The notes: generated by a model from the letters alone, not told the origin. A stretch of 37,835 bases of DNA from Burkholderiales bacterium (GCA_026416295.1 JAOAFL010000029.1:1-37835), one strand, 5' to 3'. Counted from the first letter of the stretch, positions 7,165-15,314 are shown. Made by a program: numbers and translations.

Positions 7165-8142
7165 CTAGACGGTGAGGACGATCTTGCCGATGTGTTGCGA
7201 GGATTCCATCAGGCGGTGCGCTTCGGCCGCCTCGGCGAGCGGAAATGTCCGGTAGATCACCGGGCGAATCTTGCCCGCTTCGATGAGCGGCCAGATTTTC
7301 TCGCGAAGGCTCCGCGCGATCGCGCCCTTCACCTCGGTCGGACGGGGCCTGAGCGTCGAGCCGGTGATCGTCAGGCGCCGGCGCATGAGTTCGTTGATGT
7401 CCAGTTCCGCCTTCGGGCCGCGCAGGAACGCGATGAAGACGAGCCGCCCGTCGTCGGCGAGGCACTTGAGCTCCCGAGGCACGTAGTCGCCGCCCACCAT
7501 GTCGAGGATCACGTCGACGCCGCGGCCGCCGGTCGCCGCCTTCACCTCGGCGGCGAAATCCTGCGTCCGGTAGTTGAAGCAGCGCTCGGCACCGAGCCGC
7601 ACGCACGCGGCGCATTTTTCGTCGGAACCGGCGGTCGCGAAGACGCGGTTGCCGAGCGCTGCGGCCATCTGGATCGCGGCGACGCCGATGCCGGAGGAGC
7701 CGCCTTGGACGAGCAGCGACTCGCCGGGTTTGAGCGCGGCGCGCTCGTAGACGTTCGACCAGACGGTGAAGAAGGTCTCCGGAAGAGAGGCCGCTTCGAC
7801 GAGCGAAAGGCCCTTCGGCACCGGCAGCGCCTGCACTTCGGGCACCGCGCAGTATTCGGCGTAGCCGCCGCCGTTCGCGAGCGCGCAGACGCGATCGCCC
7901 GGCTTCCACATCGTGACGCGCGCGCCGCAGGCGACGACTTCGCCGGCGATCTCGAGGCCCGGAAGGTCGGAGGCGCCCGCTGGCACCGGATAGCGGCCCA
8001 TGCGCTGAAGGACGTCGGGGCGGTTGACGCCGGCCGCGGCGACCTTGACGAGGATCTCGTTCTCTTTCGGCTCGGGCATCGGACGCTCGACGAGCGCGAG
8101 CGCCTCGGGGCCGCCCGGTTTCGTGATTTCGACAGCGCGCAT
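7165..8142 (-). CDS. Zinc-free NAD(P)H:quinone oxidoreductase (PIG3/TP53I3-like MDR)
   Basis: 325 residues of the medium-chain dehydrogenase/reductase superfamily. The N-terminal GroES-like domain contains AAGVNRPDVLQRMGRY and GLEIAGEVV, typical of the quinone oxidoreductase/zeta-crystallin branch. The NADPH-binding motif is QGGSSGIGVAAIQ in the middle. The cysteine cluster that binds structural zinc in alcohol dehydrogenases is absent. PIG3-type proteins reduce quinones with NADPH, usually as soluble dimers. I start at the ATG at 8142, not the in-frame ATGs at 8172-8175. It aligns with family N termini (MRAVEI) and has GAGGA about 7 bases upstream. A -10-like TATGAT lies at 8171-8176. The ammonia-lyase gene upstream on the same strand is 80 bases away. 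Confidence 0.88.
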   Translation of the reverse strand: MRAVEITKPGGPEALALVERPMPEPKENEILVKVAAAGVNRPDVLQRMGRYPVPAGASDLPGLEIAGEVVACGARVTMWKPGDRVCALANGGGYAEYCAVPEVQALPVPKGLSLVEAASLPETFFTVWSNVYERAALKPGESLLVQGGSSGIGVAAIQMAAALGNRVFATAGSDEKCAACVRLGAERCFNYRTQDFAAEVKAATGGRGVDVILDMVGGDYVPRELKCLADDGRLVFIAFLRGPKAELDINELMRRRLTITGSTLRPRPTEVKGAIARSLREKIWPLIEAGKIRPVIYRTFPLAEAAEAHRLMESSQHIGKIVLTV

Positions 8143-8170
8143 CCGCGTCCTCGCGAAAGAAGGGGCGCGC

Positions 8171-8176
8171 ATCATA
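8171..8176 (-). promoter_or_regulatory. Putative -10 element of the quinone oxidoreductase gene
   Basis: TATGAT on the minus strand in an otherwise GC-rich gap, 28 bases before the chosen ATG. It would leave a ~20-base leader containing the GAGGA ribosome site. No -35 match is visible. Confidence 0.35.
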
Positions 8177-8222
8177 GCAAAGCGCCGCGCGCCCGCGCGC
8201 CGGGGCCGCCGCAGCCGCGCGG

Positions 8223-9233
8223 TCAGTGCCGGTCGCGGCCCTGCGCGCGGCGCGCCTCGATCAGCCGCTCGGCGGCCCAGGCGAGGTCGACGTTACCGCC
8301 GGAGACGATGACGCCGACGCGCAGCCCGCGCGCGGGCACCGTGCCTTCGAGAAGCGCGGCCGCGGCGAGCGCCCCGGTCGGCTCGACGACGATTTTCATG
8401 CGCTCCCAGAGGAAGAACATCCAGCGAAGGAGCGCCTCGTCCGCGACCGTCACGATGTCTGCGACGTGCGCGAGGATCAGCCGGAAGGTGAGTTCGCCGA
8501 GCGAAGGCGTGCGCGCGCCGTCTGCGATCGTCTGGGGATCCTCGACCCGCACGAGCGTCTTCGCGCGAAACGAGCGCGCGGCATCGTCGCCTGCGGCAGG
8601 TTCGACGCCGATCACGCGGATCGAAGGGCAGAGGTGCCGCGCCGCGACCGCGCAGCCGGCGAGGAGCCCGCCGCCCCCGCAGGGAACGAGAAGAAGATCG
8701 AGCGGCCCGGCGTCCTCGATCAGCTCTTTCGCCGCGGTGCCTTGACCTGCGACGATGTGCGGGTGGTCGAAGGGCGGAACGAGGGCGAGGCCCCGCTCGG
8801 CGGCGAGGCGCTTTGCGATCTCCTCGCGCGACTCGCCCTTCGCGTAGGTGACGATGCTTGCGCCGTAGCCGCGCGTCGCCTCGAGTTTCACCGGCGGCGC
8901 ATCGGCCGGCATCACGATCGTGGCGGGCACGCCGAGGAGCTTTGCCGCGAGCGCGACCGCCTGCGCGTGATTGCCGGACGAATAGGCGATCACGCCGCGG
9001 CGCTTCGCCTCGTCGGAGAGCTGCGCGAGCGCGTTCCAGGCGCCGCGGAACTTGAACGCGCCCATGCGCTGGAAGTTCTCGCACTTGAAAAAAACCCGGG
9101 CGCCGGTGATCGCATCCACCGTCGCCGAGCAGAGCACCGGCGTGCGGCGCGCAACGCCGGAAAGCCGCTCGTGCGCGCGCGCGATGTCGTCGTAGCCGAC
9201 CGTCGCGTCCACGGCCGGCGCGGGCGTGTGCAT
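8223..9233 (-). CDS. PLP-dependent threonine/serine ammonia-lyase family protein
   Basis: 336 residues, fold type II PLP enzyme. The Schiff-base lysine is Lys61 in GAFKFRGA. SSGNHAQ at 85-91 contacts the substrate carboxylate, CGGGGL at ~185-190 holds the PLP phosphate, and SGGN at ~311-314 contacts the pyridine ring. There is no C-terminal ACT regulatory domain, so it is the short, catabolic type. Candidates are threonine dehydratase, serine racemase/dehydratase and threo-3-hydroxyaspartate ammonia-lyase; these are not separable by eye. Product would be a 2-oxo acid plus ammonia. The ATG is 6 bases downstream of a -10-like TACAAT. The gene is divergent from the crotonase at 9256 with only 22 bases between starts. 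Confidence 0.88.
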   Translation of the reverse strand: MHTPAPAVDATVGYDDIARAHERLSGVARRTPVLCSATVDAITGARVFFKCENFQRMGAFKFRGAWNALAQLSDEAKRRGVIAYSSGNHAQAVALAAKLLGVPATIVMPADAPPVKLEATRGYGASIVTYAKGESREEIAKRLAAERGLALVPPFDHPHIVAGQGTAAKELIEDAGPLDLLLVPCGGGGLLAGCAVAARHLCPSIRVIGVEPAAGDDAARSFRAKTLVRVEDPQTIADGARTPSLGELTFRLILAHVADIVTVADEALLRWMFFLWERMKIVVEPTGALAAAALLEGTVPARGLRVGVIVSGGNVDLAWAAERLIEARRAQGRDRH

Positions 9234-9239
9234 GCGCCG

Positions 9240-9249
9240 ATTGTAGAAT
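9240..9249. promoter_or_regulatory. Overlapping divergent -10 elements (ammonia-lyase / crotonase)
   Basis: The sequence ATTGTAGAAT reads as TACAAT on the minus strand (9240-9245) and TAGAAT on the plus strand (9244-9249), sharing the central TA. Each hexamer is followed by exactly 6 bases and then an ATG (9233 minus, 9256 plus). Transcription would begin at or very near the start codons, so both mRNAs would be leaderless or nearly so. No -35 is recognisable for either direction. Confidence 0.45.
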
Positions 9250-9255
9250 GCGCCG

Positions 9256-10068
9256 ATGGACTACGCCGCCAAGTACCGCGAACTGGACGTCCGGCCGCTC
9301 GAGCCGGGCATTCTCGAGATCCGCATGCGCGCGCCGGAAGGACGGATCCCGACGGCGACCGCGCGCATGCACTTGGAACTCGCCGAGATCTGGCTCGACC
9401 TCGACCGCGATCCGGAGGCGCGTGTGGCGATCCTGAAGGGCTCGGCGCGCGGATTTTCGGGCGGCGGCGATTTCGCGATGATCGAGGAGATCCAGCGCGA
9501 TTTCGCCGCGCGCGCGCGCACCTGGCGCGAGGCGCGCGACCTCGTCTACAACCTCGTCAACTGCTCCAAACTCGTCGTCTCGGCGATGCACGGGCCGGCG
9601 GTCGGGGCGGGGCTCGTCGCGGGACTGCTCGCCGACGTCTCGATCGCGGCGAAGAACGCGAGAATCATCGACGGGCACACGCGCCTCGGGGTCGCCGCGG
9701 GCGACCATGCCGCGATCGTCTGGCCGCTTCTCTGCGGCATGGCGAAGGCGAAGTACTACCTGCTCCTTTGCGAGGAGATCTCCGGGGCGGAAGCCGAGCG
9801 CATCGGCCTCGTGTCGCTCGCGTGCGAGGAAGCGGAGCTGGAGGCAAAAGCGCTCGAAGTCGCGCGCAAGCTCGCCGCCGGCGCGCAGACGGCGCTTCGC
9901 TGGACGAAGTACAGCCTCAACAACTGGCTGCGCCTCGCCGGGCCCGCGTTCGATGCCTCGCTCGCGCTGGAAATCCTCGGCTTCACCGGGCCCGAGGCGC
10001 GCGAGGGGCTCGCCTCGCACCGAGAAAAGCGAAGGCCCTCGTTTCCGCCGCCGCCGGAGGGGTTCTAG
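9256..10068 (+). CDS. Enoyl-CoA hydratase/isomerase (crotonase) family protein, atypical active site
   Basis: 270 residues of crotonase fold. The oxyanion-hole segments are visible: [10 protein letters not shown] at ~64-73 and [10 protein letters not shown] at 111-120. The two catalytic glutamates of true hydratases are not. The position after the second oxyanion glycines is Val121 in GLVAGLLAD, and the second glutamate position falls near His141 in DGHTRLG. An acidic residue appears instead at Asp150 ([13 protein letters not shown]). It therefore probably catalyses another CoA-thioester reaction of the superfamily (isomerisation, hydrolysis, dehalogenation or C-C cleavage); I cannot say which. 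No Shine-Dalgarno is seen and the -10 sits 6 bases before the ATG. Its stop overlaps the stop of the convergent 90-residue gene (shared CTAG). Confidence 0.85.
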   Translation: MDYAAKYRELDVRPLEPGILEIRMRAPEGRIPTATARMHLELAEIWLDLDRDPEARVAILKGSARGFSGGGDFAMIEEIQRDFAARARTWREARDLVYNLVNCSKLVVSAMHGPAVGAGLVAGLLADVSIAAKNARIIDGHTRLGVAAGDHAAIVWPLLCGMAKAKYYLLLCEEISGAEAERIGLVSLACEEAELEAKALEVARKLAAGAQTALRWTKYSLNNWLRLAGPAFDASLALEILGFTGPEAREGLASHREKRRPSFPPPPEGF

Positions 10069-10337
10069 CGCGCGCCGAGCAGACGCTCCAGCTCGCGGGC
10101 GACCGCCGCCGGATCGGGCGGGATGCGGCCCTGTGCGGCGAGCAGGACGCGCGAGGGCAGGTCGGCGAGCGTCGGATCGGGATGATCGCGCAAGTGCGCG
10201 GCGTTCTGGATCTGCGGCAGGATGTGCTGCATCCGCGTGCCGGGCATGGCGCTCTCGATCCCCTGGATGACCGCGGTCTGCGCGCGCGCGATGCCGATGA
10301 GCAGTTCGGCGAGCTGCTCGCTCGAGAGCTGGACCAT
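10065..10337 (-). CDS. Small unknown protein (90 residues)
   Basis: Not recognised. It is helical, soluble and glutamine-rich in the first half ([25 protein letters not shown]), with a proline-rich middle and a terminal helix ending in LERLLGAR. A strong ribosome site GGAGG precedes the ATG by about 8 bases, which supports a real gene. It is divergent from the DUF1499 gene, whose proposed TTG start lies only 15 bases away and on the complement of this ribosome site. Confidence 0.6.
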   Translation of the reverse strand: MVQLSSEQLAELLIGIARAQTAVIQGIESAMPGTRMQHILPQIQNAAHLRDHPDPTLADLPSRVLLAAQGRIPPDPAAVARELERLLGAR

Positions 10338-10351
10338 CGCAGGATCCTCCT

Positions 10352-10876
10352 TTGCGCGGCGATGTTAGCATCGGGCCGCGCCTGCTGAGACGCGCGGCGG
10401 CGACCCTTGCGGTGTTGCTCGCAGGCGCGGGGCATGCGCTCGAGGCGGCACACGCGGCGGAGCACGTCGTGTTCTTCGGAAAACGTCCGGAGCATCTCGG
10501 CCTGCGGGCCGGGAAGCTCGCGCCTTGCCCTTCATCGCCCAACTGCGTTTCCAGCCAGGCGGATCCCTCGGATTCCGTGCATTACGTCGCGCCGATCGCG
10601 TTCGAGGGCGAACCCGCGGCGGCGATGGCGGCGCTTCGCGCGGCGATCGAGGCGACGCCGGGCGCGACGATCGTGCGCGAGGAGCCCGATTACCTTCACG
10701 CCGAGTTCCGCACGCGGATCCTGCGCTTCGTGGACGACGTGGAATTCGCGTTCGACGCCGCCGCGCGCGTCATCCACGTGCGCTCGGCCTCGCGCATCGG
10801 CTGGAGCGATCTCGGGGTAAACCGCCGGCGCGTGGAGGCGCTGCGCGCGAGGATCGAGACGCCGAAGCGAACCTAG
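10352..10876 (+). CDS. DUF1499 family exported protein
   Basis: Up to 174 residues. Residues ~58-168 carry the DUF1499 pattern: CPSSPNCVSSQA, then DYLHAEFRTRILRFVDDVEF, then VRSASRIGWSDLGVNRRRVE. The family is widespread in proteobacteria and of unknown function. The N terminus has an arginine pair followed by a hydrophobic stretch (ATLAVLLAGAGHAL), so a signal peptide or lipoprotein-like anchor is likely. The start is uncertain. TTG at 10352 gives the full length but overlaps the antisense ribosome site of the neighbouring gene. A TAGCAT at 10366-10371 suggests a leaderless start slightly further in (CTG near 10382 or GTG 10412). It is convergent with the endonuclease/phosphatase gene, overlapping by 4 bases. 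Confidence 0.85.
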   Translation: MRGDVSIGPRLLRRAAATLAVLLAGAGHALEAAHAAEHVVFFGKRPEHLGLRAGKLAPCPSSPNCVSSQADPSDSVHYVAPIAFEGEPAAAMAALRAAIEATPGATIVREEPDYLHAEFRTRILRFVDDVEFAFDAAARVIHVRSASRIGWSDLGVNRRRVEALRARIETPKRT

Positions 10877-11718
10877 GCGAAGCTCACCGCAACCGGCTGA
10901 TGGTCGGACGCCTGCGTGTCGGCGTACACGCGCGCAGACGCAATCCGCGGCGCGAGGTCCTCGGTCACGAAGACGAAATCGCAGCAGTAGGGCGCGCCCG
11001 CATACTGCCGATCGTGCAGGCGGAAGGTCGGAGAATGCGGCGCGCCGGGGTTCGCGACCGTCCAGGCGTCGAGGAGCCGCGGCGTGTCGCTCGCAAACGG
11101 CGCCTGAAGGCGCGAATGAAGCGGATCGTCGGGGGCGAGGTTGAAGTCGCCGCAGACGATCGCCGAGCGAGGCCGCGGCAGATGGCGGAACGGGCCGGCG
11201 GCGGCCGATGCGGGCGGCTCGGCGCGCGCCTGCGCGCACGCTTCTTCGTGCAGCTCGCGAAGGCGCTCGATCTGCGCCGCGCGTTGCCGCGCCGAGTAGT
11301 ACTCAAGGTGCGTGGTGAGGATGCGCACCGGACCGAGGGAGGTCTCGATCACCGCTTCGAGCGCGACGCGCGGCATGCTCGCCACCCCGGGATCCGCAGG
11401 CCAGGGAAGCGAATGGCGAAACACCTGCCGGACCGGCAGGCGCGACAGGATCAGGTTGCCGAAGCGCGCGCGCCCCGGCGAGCCGGGCAGGTCCACCGCG
11501 AAGGCGAAGTGCGCCTCGTAGCCTTCGAACTCGCGCGCAAGGAGCGCCGGCTGATCCTCCCCTGAGGCGCCGGGGAGGTCGGCAAAGCCTTGCGCGACCT
11601 CCTGCAGGCAGATCACATCGGGGTTGGCGATGCGCCGGGCTTCGCGGGCGATCCGTGCCGGATCGACCCGCCCGTCCATGCCGCGGCACCACTGGATGTT
11701 CCACGAAAGCAGTTTCAC
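10873..11718 (-). CDS. Endonuclease/exonuclease/phosphatase (EEP) family protein
   Basis: 281 residues from GTG at 11716-11718. All EEP catalytic positions are visible: Asn7 in LLSWNIQW, Glu40 in VICLQE, His137 in THLEYYS, Asp191/Asn193 in CGDFNL, and the terminal SDHQP (271-275) with the general-base Asp/His. The fold hydrolyses phosphodiesters or phosphomonoesters with Mg2+. Members include exonuclease III, sphingomyelinases and inositol phosphatases, and this compact bacterial type has no assigned substrate. There is no signal peptide, so it is cytosolic. Upstream in-frame ATGs exist (11751 and beyond), but they would add a non-homologous Arg-rich segment that runs into the divergent HtrA-like gene. 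The GTG places the first beta-strand correctly. Confidence 0.88.
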   Translation of the reverse strand: MKLLSWNIQWCRGMDGRVDPARIAREARRIANPDVICLQEVAQGFADLPGASGEDQPALLAREFEGYEAHFAFAVDLPGSPGRARFGNLILSRLPVRQVFRHSLPWPADPGVASMPRVALEAVIETSLGPVRILTTHLEYYSARQRAAQIERLRELHEEACAQARAEPPASAAAGPFRHLPRPRSAIVCGDFNLAPDDPLHSRLQAPFASDTPRLLDAWTVANPGAPHSPTFRLHDRQYAGAPYCCDFVFVTEDLAPRIASARVYADTQASDHQPVAVSFA

Positions 11719-11749
11719 AATAGCGCACGAAGATCGCTCGGAGCGCACC

Positions 11750-12742
11750 ATGATCGCACGCCTTGTCCTCGTCCTTGCCGTGATCTTCGTCACCCTCGCC
11801 GGCGCGGGCGCTCAGGCGCAGGTGAAAGACGCCGGCGCCGCCGATACGCTGTCGGCGATCGTGCGCGTGCGCGCGAAGATCCTTCCGGATGCGCGAAGCC
11901 TCGCGACGCTCGGGCCGCTGCGCGAGGGCTCGGGGGTGCTCGTGCGCGACGGATACGTCGCGACGATCGGTTACCTCGTGCTCGAAGCCGAGTCGGTGGA
12001 GGTGACCGGCGCCGACGGGCGCACGGTGCCCGCAAAGGTCGTCGGCTACGATCATGCGAGCGGGTTCGGTCTTCTGCGGCTCGGTGCGCCGATCGCGGCG
12101 CGGCCGCTCGTCTTCGGCGACTCGGCGAGCGTCGCCGAGAACGACCCACTCGTCGTTGCCGGCTTCGGCGGCCCCGGCGCGGTGAGCTTCGTGCGCGTGG
12201 TGTCGCGCCGACCGTTCTCGGGAAGCTGGGAATACCTGCTCGATTCGGCGATCTGGACCTATCCGGCGGTGCCGAACTGGTCGGGCGCCGCGCTGCTCGG
12301 GCCGCGCGGCGAGCTACTCGGCATCGGCTCGCTGATCGTGGCCGACGCCGCCGGCATCGGCGTTCCCGCTCCCGGCAATCTCTTCGTGCCGATCGACCTG
12401 CTCGTCGCGATTCTCGACGAACTGATCGCCGAGGGGCGCGCGCGCGCCCCGGCGCGGCCGTGGCTCGGCATGAACACCGAGGAGCTGCGCGGGCGCCTCG
12501 TCGTGACGCGCGTCTCGCCCGAAAGCCCGGCCGAGCGCGCGGGCGTGCGCGCGGGCGACGTCGTGCTCGGCGTCGGCCCGGCGAAGGTCGGCTCGCTCGC
12601 CGAGTTCTACCGCCGGGTGTGGGCGCTCGGTGCAGCCGGCGTCGAGGTGCCGCTTCGGGTGCTGCAGTCGGGCGAAGAGCGCGAGCTGCGCGTTCGCTCG
12701 ATCGATCGCCTCGCGCACCTCAGGCGGCCCGCCGGCGACTGA
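11750..12742 (+). CDS. Periplasmic HtrA-like trypsin-fold protein with PDZ domain, catalytically degenerate
   Basis: 330 residues. Signal peptide 1-23 (hydrophobic core LVLVLAVIFVTLAG, cleavage after AQA). A trypsin-like domain spans ~30-230 and a PDZ domain ~235-316 (WLGMN... RVSPESPAERAGVRAGDVVLGVG). The catalytic triad is broken. GSGVLV (60-65) is kept, but the His of the HtrA TNNHV motif is Tyr75 (ATIGYLVL). The Asp of DIALL is Gly105 (SGFGLLRL). The GNSGG loop has become NWSGA, although Ser178 survives. It probably binds unfolded chains or partner proteins and does not cut them. The ATG at 11750 begins the signal peptide; longer in-frame starts are antisense to the EEP gene. Convergent with the HD-domain gene 4 bases away. 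Confidence 0.85.
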   Translation: MIARLVLVLAVIFVTLAGAGAQAQVKDAGAADTLSAIVRVRAKILPDARSLATLGPLREGSGVLVRDGYVATIGYLVLEAESVEVTGADGRTVPAKVVGYDHASGFGLLRLGAPIAARPLVFGDSASVAENDPLVVAGFGGPGAVSFVRVVSRRPFSGSWEYLLDSAIWTYPAVPNWSGAALLGPRGELLGIGSLIVADAAGIGVPAPGNLFVPIDLLVAILDELIAEGRARAPARPWLGMNTEELRGRLVVTRVSPESPAERAGVRAGDVVLGVGPAKVGSLAEFYRRVWALGAAGVEVPLRVLQSGEERELRVRSIDRLAHLRRPAGD

Positions 12743-12746
12743 ACCG

Positions 12747-13721
12747 TCAGTCCGGCGGGATCAGGTCCTTCGGATACGGCTCGACGCCGTCGGCGAGCGT
12801 ACGGGGCGGCCTGCGCCGCAGGAGCCCGGGGCCGGCGGATCGCCCGAGCGCCTCGGCGTAGCGCACGTTCTTGTGCATCTCCTCGAGGTAGAGGTTCTGC
12901 CCGCCGAAGTGGCGCTCGGCGTATTCGTAGGCGCGCGCAAGCTGCAGGTCGAGCCGCCGCGCGGCGTTGCGGTAGAAACGCGGGGTCTTGCGCACCAGAT
13001 CGTCGCCCGAGCGAAACAGCACCTGCTCGCGCCCGCTCGGAAGGCGCCGGCGCGCGATGCCGCCCAGCACGAACTCCGGGTAGAGGCGATCGCGGCATTT
13101 CTCCAGATAACAGCGGTCCGACATCTGCGCGATGATGTCGGCGGTCCCGAGCATGTGTCCGATGCGGCGCAACAGCGCGTCGCCCAGGCGGATCGTCTCC
13201 GCCGCGCGTTCGTAGCCGGTGTAATGCAGCAGCGTCGCCCCGGCGCGCGCGAGGCGGCCGAGCCCCAGGCGGGGAAGGTAATGCCGAAGGTGGCGCGCGC
13301 CGCGCGAGACGTGCGTGAGCGTGTACTGAGCGCCGTAGCGGCGAACCCGGTCGGCGCGGCGGCGCAGGTAACCGAAATCGTGGTACAGCGCGGCGATCAC
13401 GCCGAGCGCGAAGTGCTCGGGCCGCAGGGCCGGTGCGCTGTTTCGGCTGCGCTCGTAACCGTCCATCAGGCGCGCCATCGCGAGCGTCACGTCGAGCACG
13501 TGCTGGATGTCGTGGTACTCGGTGTCGCAGGGGTAAAAGCGGGGATCCTCGCCGCGGAAGGCGCGCGCCAGATCGGCGAACGCGGCGCGAATCGCGCGCG
13601 CAATCGCCGGCCGCGCGGCGTCGTCGTACAGGCGCCGGAAAAGCCGCAGGACCTCCGCGCGGACAGCCGCGGGGTCGGTCGTGCGGATCCGGTCGGTGAC
13701 GTCGTGGTCGTTGCGTCGCAT
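12747..13721 (-). CDS. HD-domain phosphohydrolase-like protein
   Basis: 324 residues. A metal site of the HD superfamily is visible: EYHDIQH (His70, His74), then ALYHDFGY (His114-Asp115), a later LLHYTGYE with His166, and TADIIAQMSD (Asp195). The spacing resembles the class I cyclic-nucleotide phosphodiesterase-like HD fold more than HD-GYP, since no GYP motif is present. It is cytosolic, with no membrane segment. The C-terminal third is rich in arginine and tyrosine and is not recognised. Likely acts on a phosphomonoester or phosphodiester (possibly a cyclic nucleotide); the substrate is unknown. The start is ATG at 13719-13721, pointing away from the DUF465 gene. Confidence 0.8.
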   Translation of the reverse strand: MRRNDHDVTDRIRTTDPAAVRAEVLRLFRRLYDDAARPAIARAIRAAFADLARAFRGEDPRFYPCDTEYHDIQHVLDVTLAMARLMDGYERSRNSAPALRPEHFALGVIAALYHDFGYLRRRADRVRRYGAQYTLTHVSRGARHLRHYLPRLGLGRLARAGATLLHYTGYERAAETIRLGDALLRRIGHMLGTADIIAQMSDRCYLEKCRDRLYPEFVLGGIARRRLPSGREQVLFRSGDDLVRKTPRFYRNAARRLDLQLARAYEYAERHFGGQNLYLEEMHKNVRYAEALGRSAGPGLLRRRPPRTLADGVEPYPKDLIPPD

Positions 13722-13790
13722 CGCGTATGCCGTTCGCGCTCGGGAACCTCGAGGGGAGGCGATTCTCGGCCTCTCGGCCGGCCACCGGCA

Positions 13791-13826
13791 ACCCCGACCG
13801 CGCCGGGGTCAGGCCTTTCCCCTGAC
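13791..13826. repeat. Two adjacent small inverted repeats
   Basis: ACCCCG (13791-13796) pairs with CGGGGT (13804-13809) across 7 bases. GTCAGG (13808-13813) pairs with CCTGAC (13821-13826) across 7 bases; the two hairpins touch. They lie between divergent genes, so a terminator role is unlikely. The GGGGTCAGG core recalls REP-like elements of proteobacteria, but no second copy is seen in this window. Confidence 0.4.
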
Positions 13827-13912
13827 GGCGAGACGCGCTAGGATGCGCGGCGGACCCGCAGCGGGCAGTGAAATTTCTGGCCGCCGCGGAGCCGCGCCGG
13901 CAAAAATTTGTC

Positions 13913-13918
13913 AGGAGG
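13913..13918 (+). promoter_or_regulatory. Ribosome binding site of the DUF465 gene
   Basis: AGGAGG, 12 bases before the ATG at 13931. It selects this start over the in-frame GTG at 13868, which has no ribosome site and would add a non-homologous extension. Confidence 0.55.
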
Positions 13919-13930
13919 GCGGCGTTAGCC

Positions 13931-14146
13931 ATGGGCGCGCTCACCGAGGAGGAACGGGCACGGATCGAGGAGCGGATCCGCGCCCTCGAGATCGAGCATC
14001 GCGACCTGGACGACGTGATCATGCGTCTCGCGAAGCAGCCGGCGCAGGACCAGCTGCAGCTGCGGCGGCTGAAGAAGCGGAAGCTGTTCCTCAAAGACTC
14101 GATCGAGCGGCTGCGCGCGCGGCTGGTGCCCGACATTCCGGCCTGA
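13931..14146 (+). CDS. DUF465 (YdcH-like) small coiled-coil protein
   Basis: 71 residues, matching the usual ~70 of the family. The pattern is characteristic: an N-terminal EEERARIEERIRALE helix, then HRDLDDVIMRLA, then LRRLKKRKLFLKDSIERL. The lysine/arginine-rich middle between two amphipathic helices is the family hallmark. The structure is expected to be a short helical hairpin that self-associates. Function is unknown, and the family is common and often a stand-alone gene. AGGAGG upstream fixes the start. A T5 tract follows the stop (near 14158), but I find no solid hairpin before it. Confidence 0.85.
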   Translation: MGALTEEERARIEERIRALEIEHRDLDDVIMRLAKQPAQDQLQLRRLKKRKLFLKDSIERLRARLVPDIPA

Positions 14147-14243
14147 CGCGACCGCGATTTTTCTCGGTTCGCGCGACGCGCCTGCCGCCGCTTCGGCCCG
14201 GTGCCGCGCCGGTCGGCGGTTTCGCATTATGCTTGCGCCCGCC

Positions 14244-15314
14244 ATGTTCGAGCAGTTCGTCGGCGTAAAGCCGGTCGAGGCGCGCCACCGCTTCGACGTC
14301 GGGCGATTGCAGCAGTACCTGCGCGAGCGGCTCGAGGGCTTCGACGGGCCGATCGCGGTCGAGCAGTTCCGCGGCGGCCAGTCCAACCCGACGTACCTCG
14401 TCAGCGCGCGCGGCCGCCGCTACGTGCTGCGGCGAAAGCCTCCCGGAAAGCTGCTACCCTCGGCGCACGCGGTCGAACGCGAATTTCGCGTCATCGGCGC
14501 CCTTCACGCCGTCGGCTTTCCGGTCGCGAAGCCGTACCTCCTGTGCGAGGACGAATCGGTGATCGGCACCCCGTTCTACGTCATGGACTACGTCGAGGGA
14601 CGGGTACTGTGGGATCAGGGGCTCGCCGGCATGACCCGCGAGGCGCGCGCCGCGATCTACGACGAGCTGAACCGCGTGATCGCGCTTCTGCACTCGCTCG
14701 ATTACCGCGCGCTCGGGCTGGAGGACTTCGGCCGGCCGGGCAACTACATCGAACGCCAGATCGCCCGCTGGACCAAGCAGTACCGGGCCTCCGAGACCGT
14801 GCGCATCGAGGCGATGGAGCGGCTCATCGAATGGCTGCCGGCGAACGTCCCGGCGGCGGCGGCGACCACCGTCGTGCACGGCGACTACCGGCTCGACAAC
14901 ACGATCTTTCACCCGACCGAGCCGAGGATCCTCGCGGTGCTCGACTGGGAGCTTTCCACGCTCGGCGACCCGATCGCCGATTTCGCGTATCACTGCATGA
15001 GCTGGCACATCCCGCCGGGCCAGTTCCGCGGCATCGCCGGGCTGCCGCTCGCCGAGCTCGGCATCCCGTCGGAGGCCGAGTACAGGGCGGCGTATTTTCG
15101 CCGCACGGGCCGGCCGCCGGTCGATCCGTCGGTGTGGGACTACTACATGGCGTATAACCTCTTTCGTATCGCCGCGATCCTGCAGGGCATCGCCAAGCGC
15201 GTGGTGGAGGGCACCGCGGCGAGCGCGCATGCGGCGGAGGCCGGCGCGCGCGCCCCGCTCATGGCCGAACTCGCGTGGCGGCAGGTCGAGAAAATTCTGC
15301 AAAGGAGCCGCTGA
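14244..15314 (+). CDS. APH-family kinase, ACAD10/11 N-domain-like (LvaA-like)
   Basis: 356 residues with the aminoglycoside-phosphotransferase/choline kinase fold. GGQSN (44-48) forms the nucleotide loop and the ATP-binding lysine is near 65 (VLRRKPPGK). HGDYRLDN (212-219) is the catalytic loop, and the metal-binding Asp234 is in [10 protein letters not shown]. The start [17 protein letters not shown] and the [10 protein letters not shown] motif are typical of the kinase half of ACAD10/11 and of bacterial relatives such as LvaA. Those enzymes phosphorylate the 4-hydroxyl of 4-hydroxyacyl-CoAs. The next gene overlaps by 1 base and encodes the matching dehydrogenase half. I prefer ATG 14244 to ATG 14229: TATGCT at 14228-14233 could be a -10 that overlaps the earlier ATG. 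No ribosome site distinguishes them. Confidence 0.88.
   Translation: MFEQFVGVKPVEARHRFDVGRLQQYLRERLEGFDGPIAVEQFRGGQSNPTYLVSARGRRYVLRRKPPGKLLPSAHAVEREFRVIGALHAVGFPVAKPYLLCEDESVIGTPFYVMDYVEGRVLWDQGLAGMTREARAAIYDELNRVIALLHSLDYRALGLEDFGRPGNYIERQIARWTKQYRASETVRIEAMERLIEWLPANVPAAAATTVVHGDYRLDNTIFHPTEPRILAVLDWELSTLGDPIADFAYHCMSWHIPPGQFRGIAGLPLAELGIPSEAEYRAAYFRRTGRPPVDPSVWDYYMAYNLFRIAAILQGIAKRVVEGTAASAHAAEAGARAPLMAELAWRQVEKILQRSR

Noticed and set aside
8143-8175. Earlier ATG starts for the quinone oxidoreductase
   Set aside because: They add 11 non-family residues and overlap the putative -10; the ATG at 8142 has GAGGA upstream and aligns with the family N terminus.
14150-14165. Intrinsic terminator after the DUF465 gene
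   Set aside because: A short T5 run exists, but no stable hairpin precedes it.
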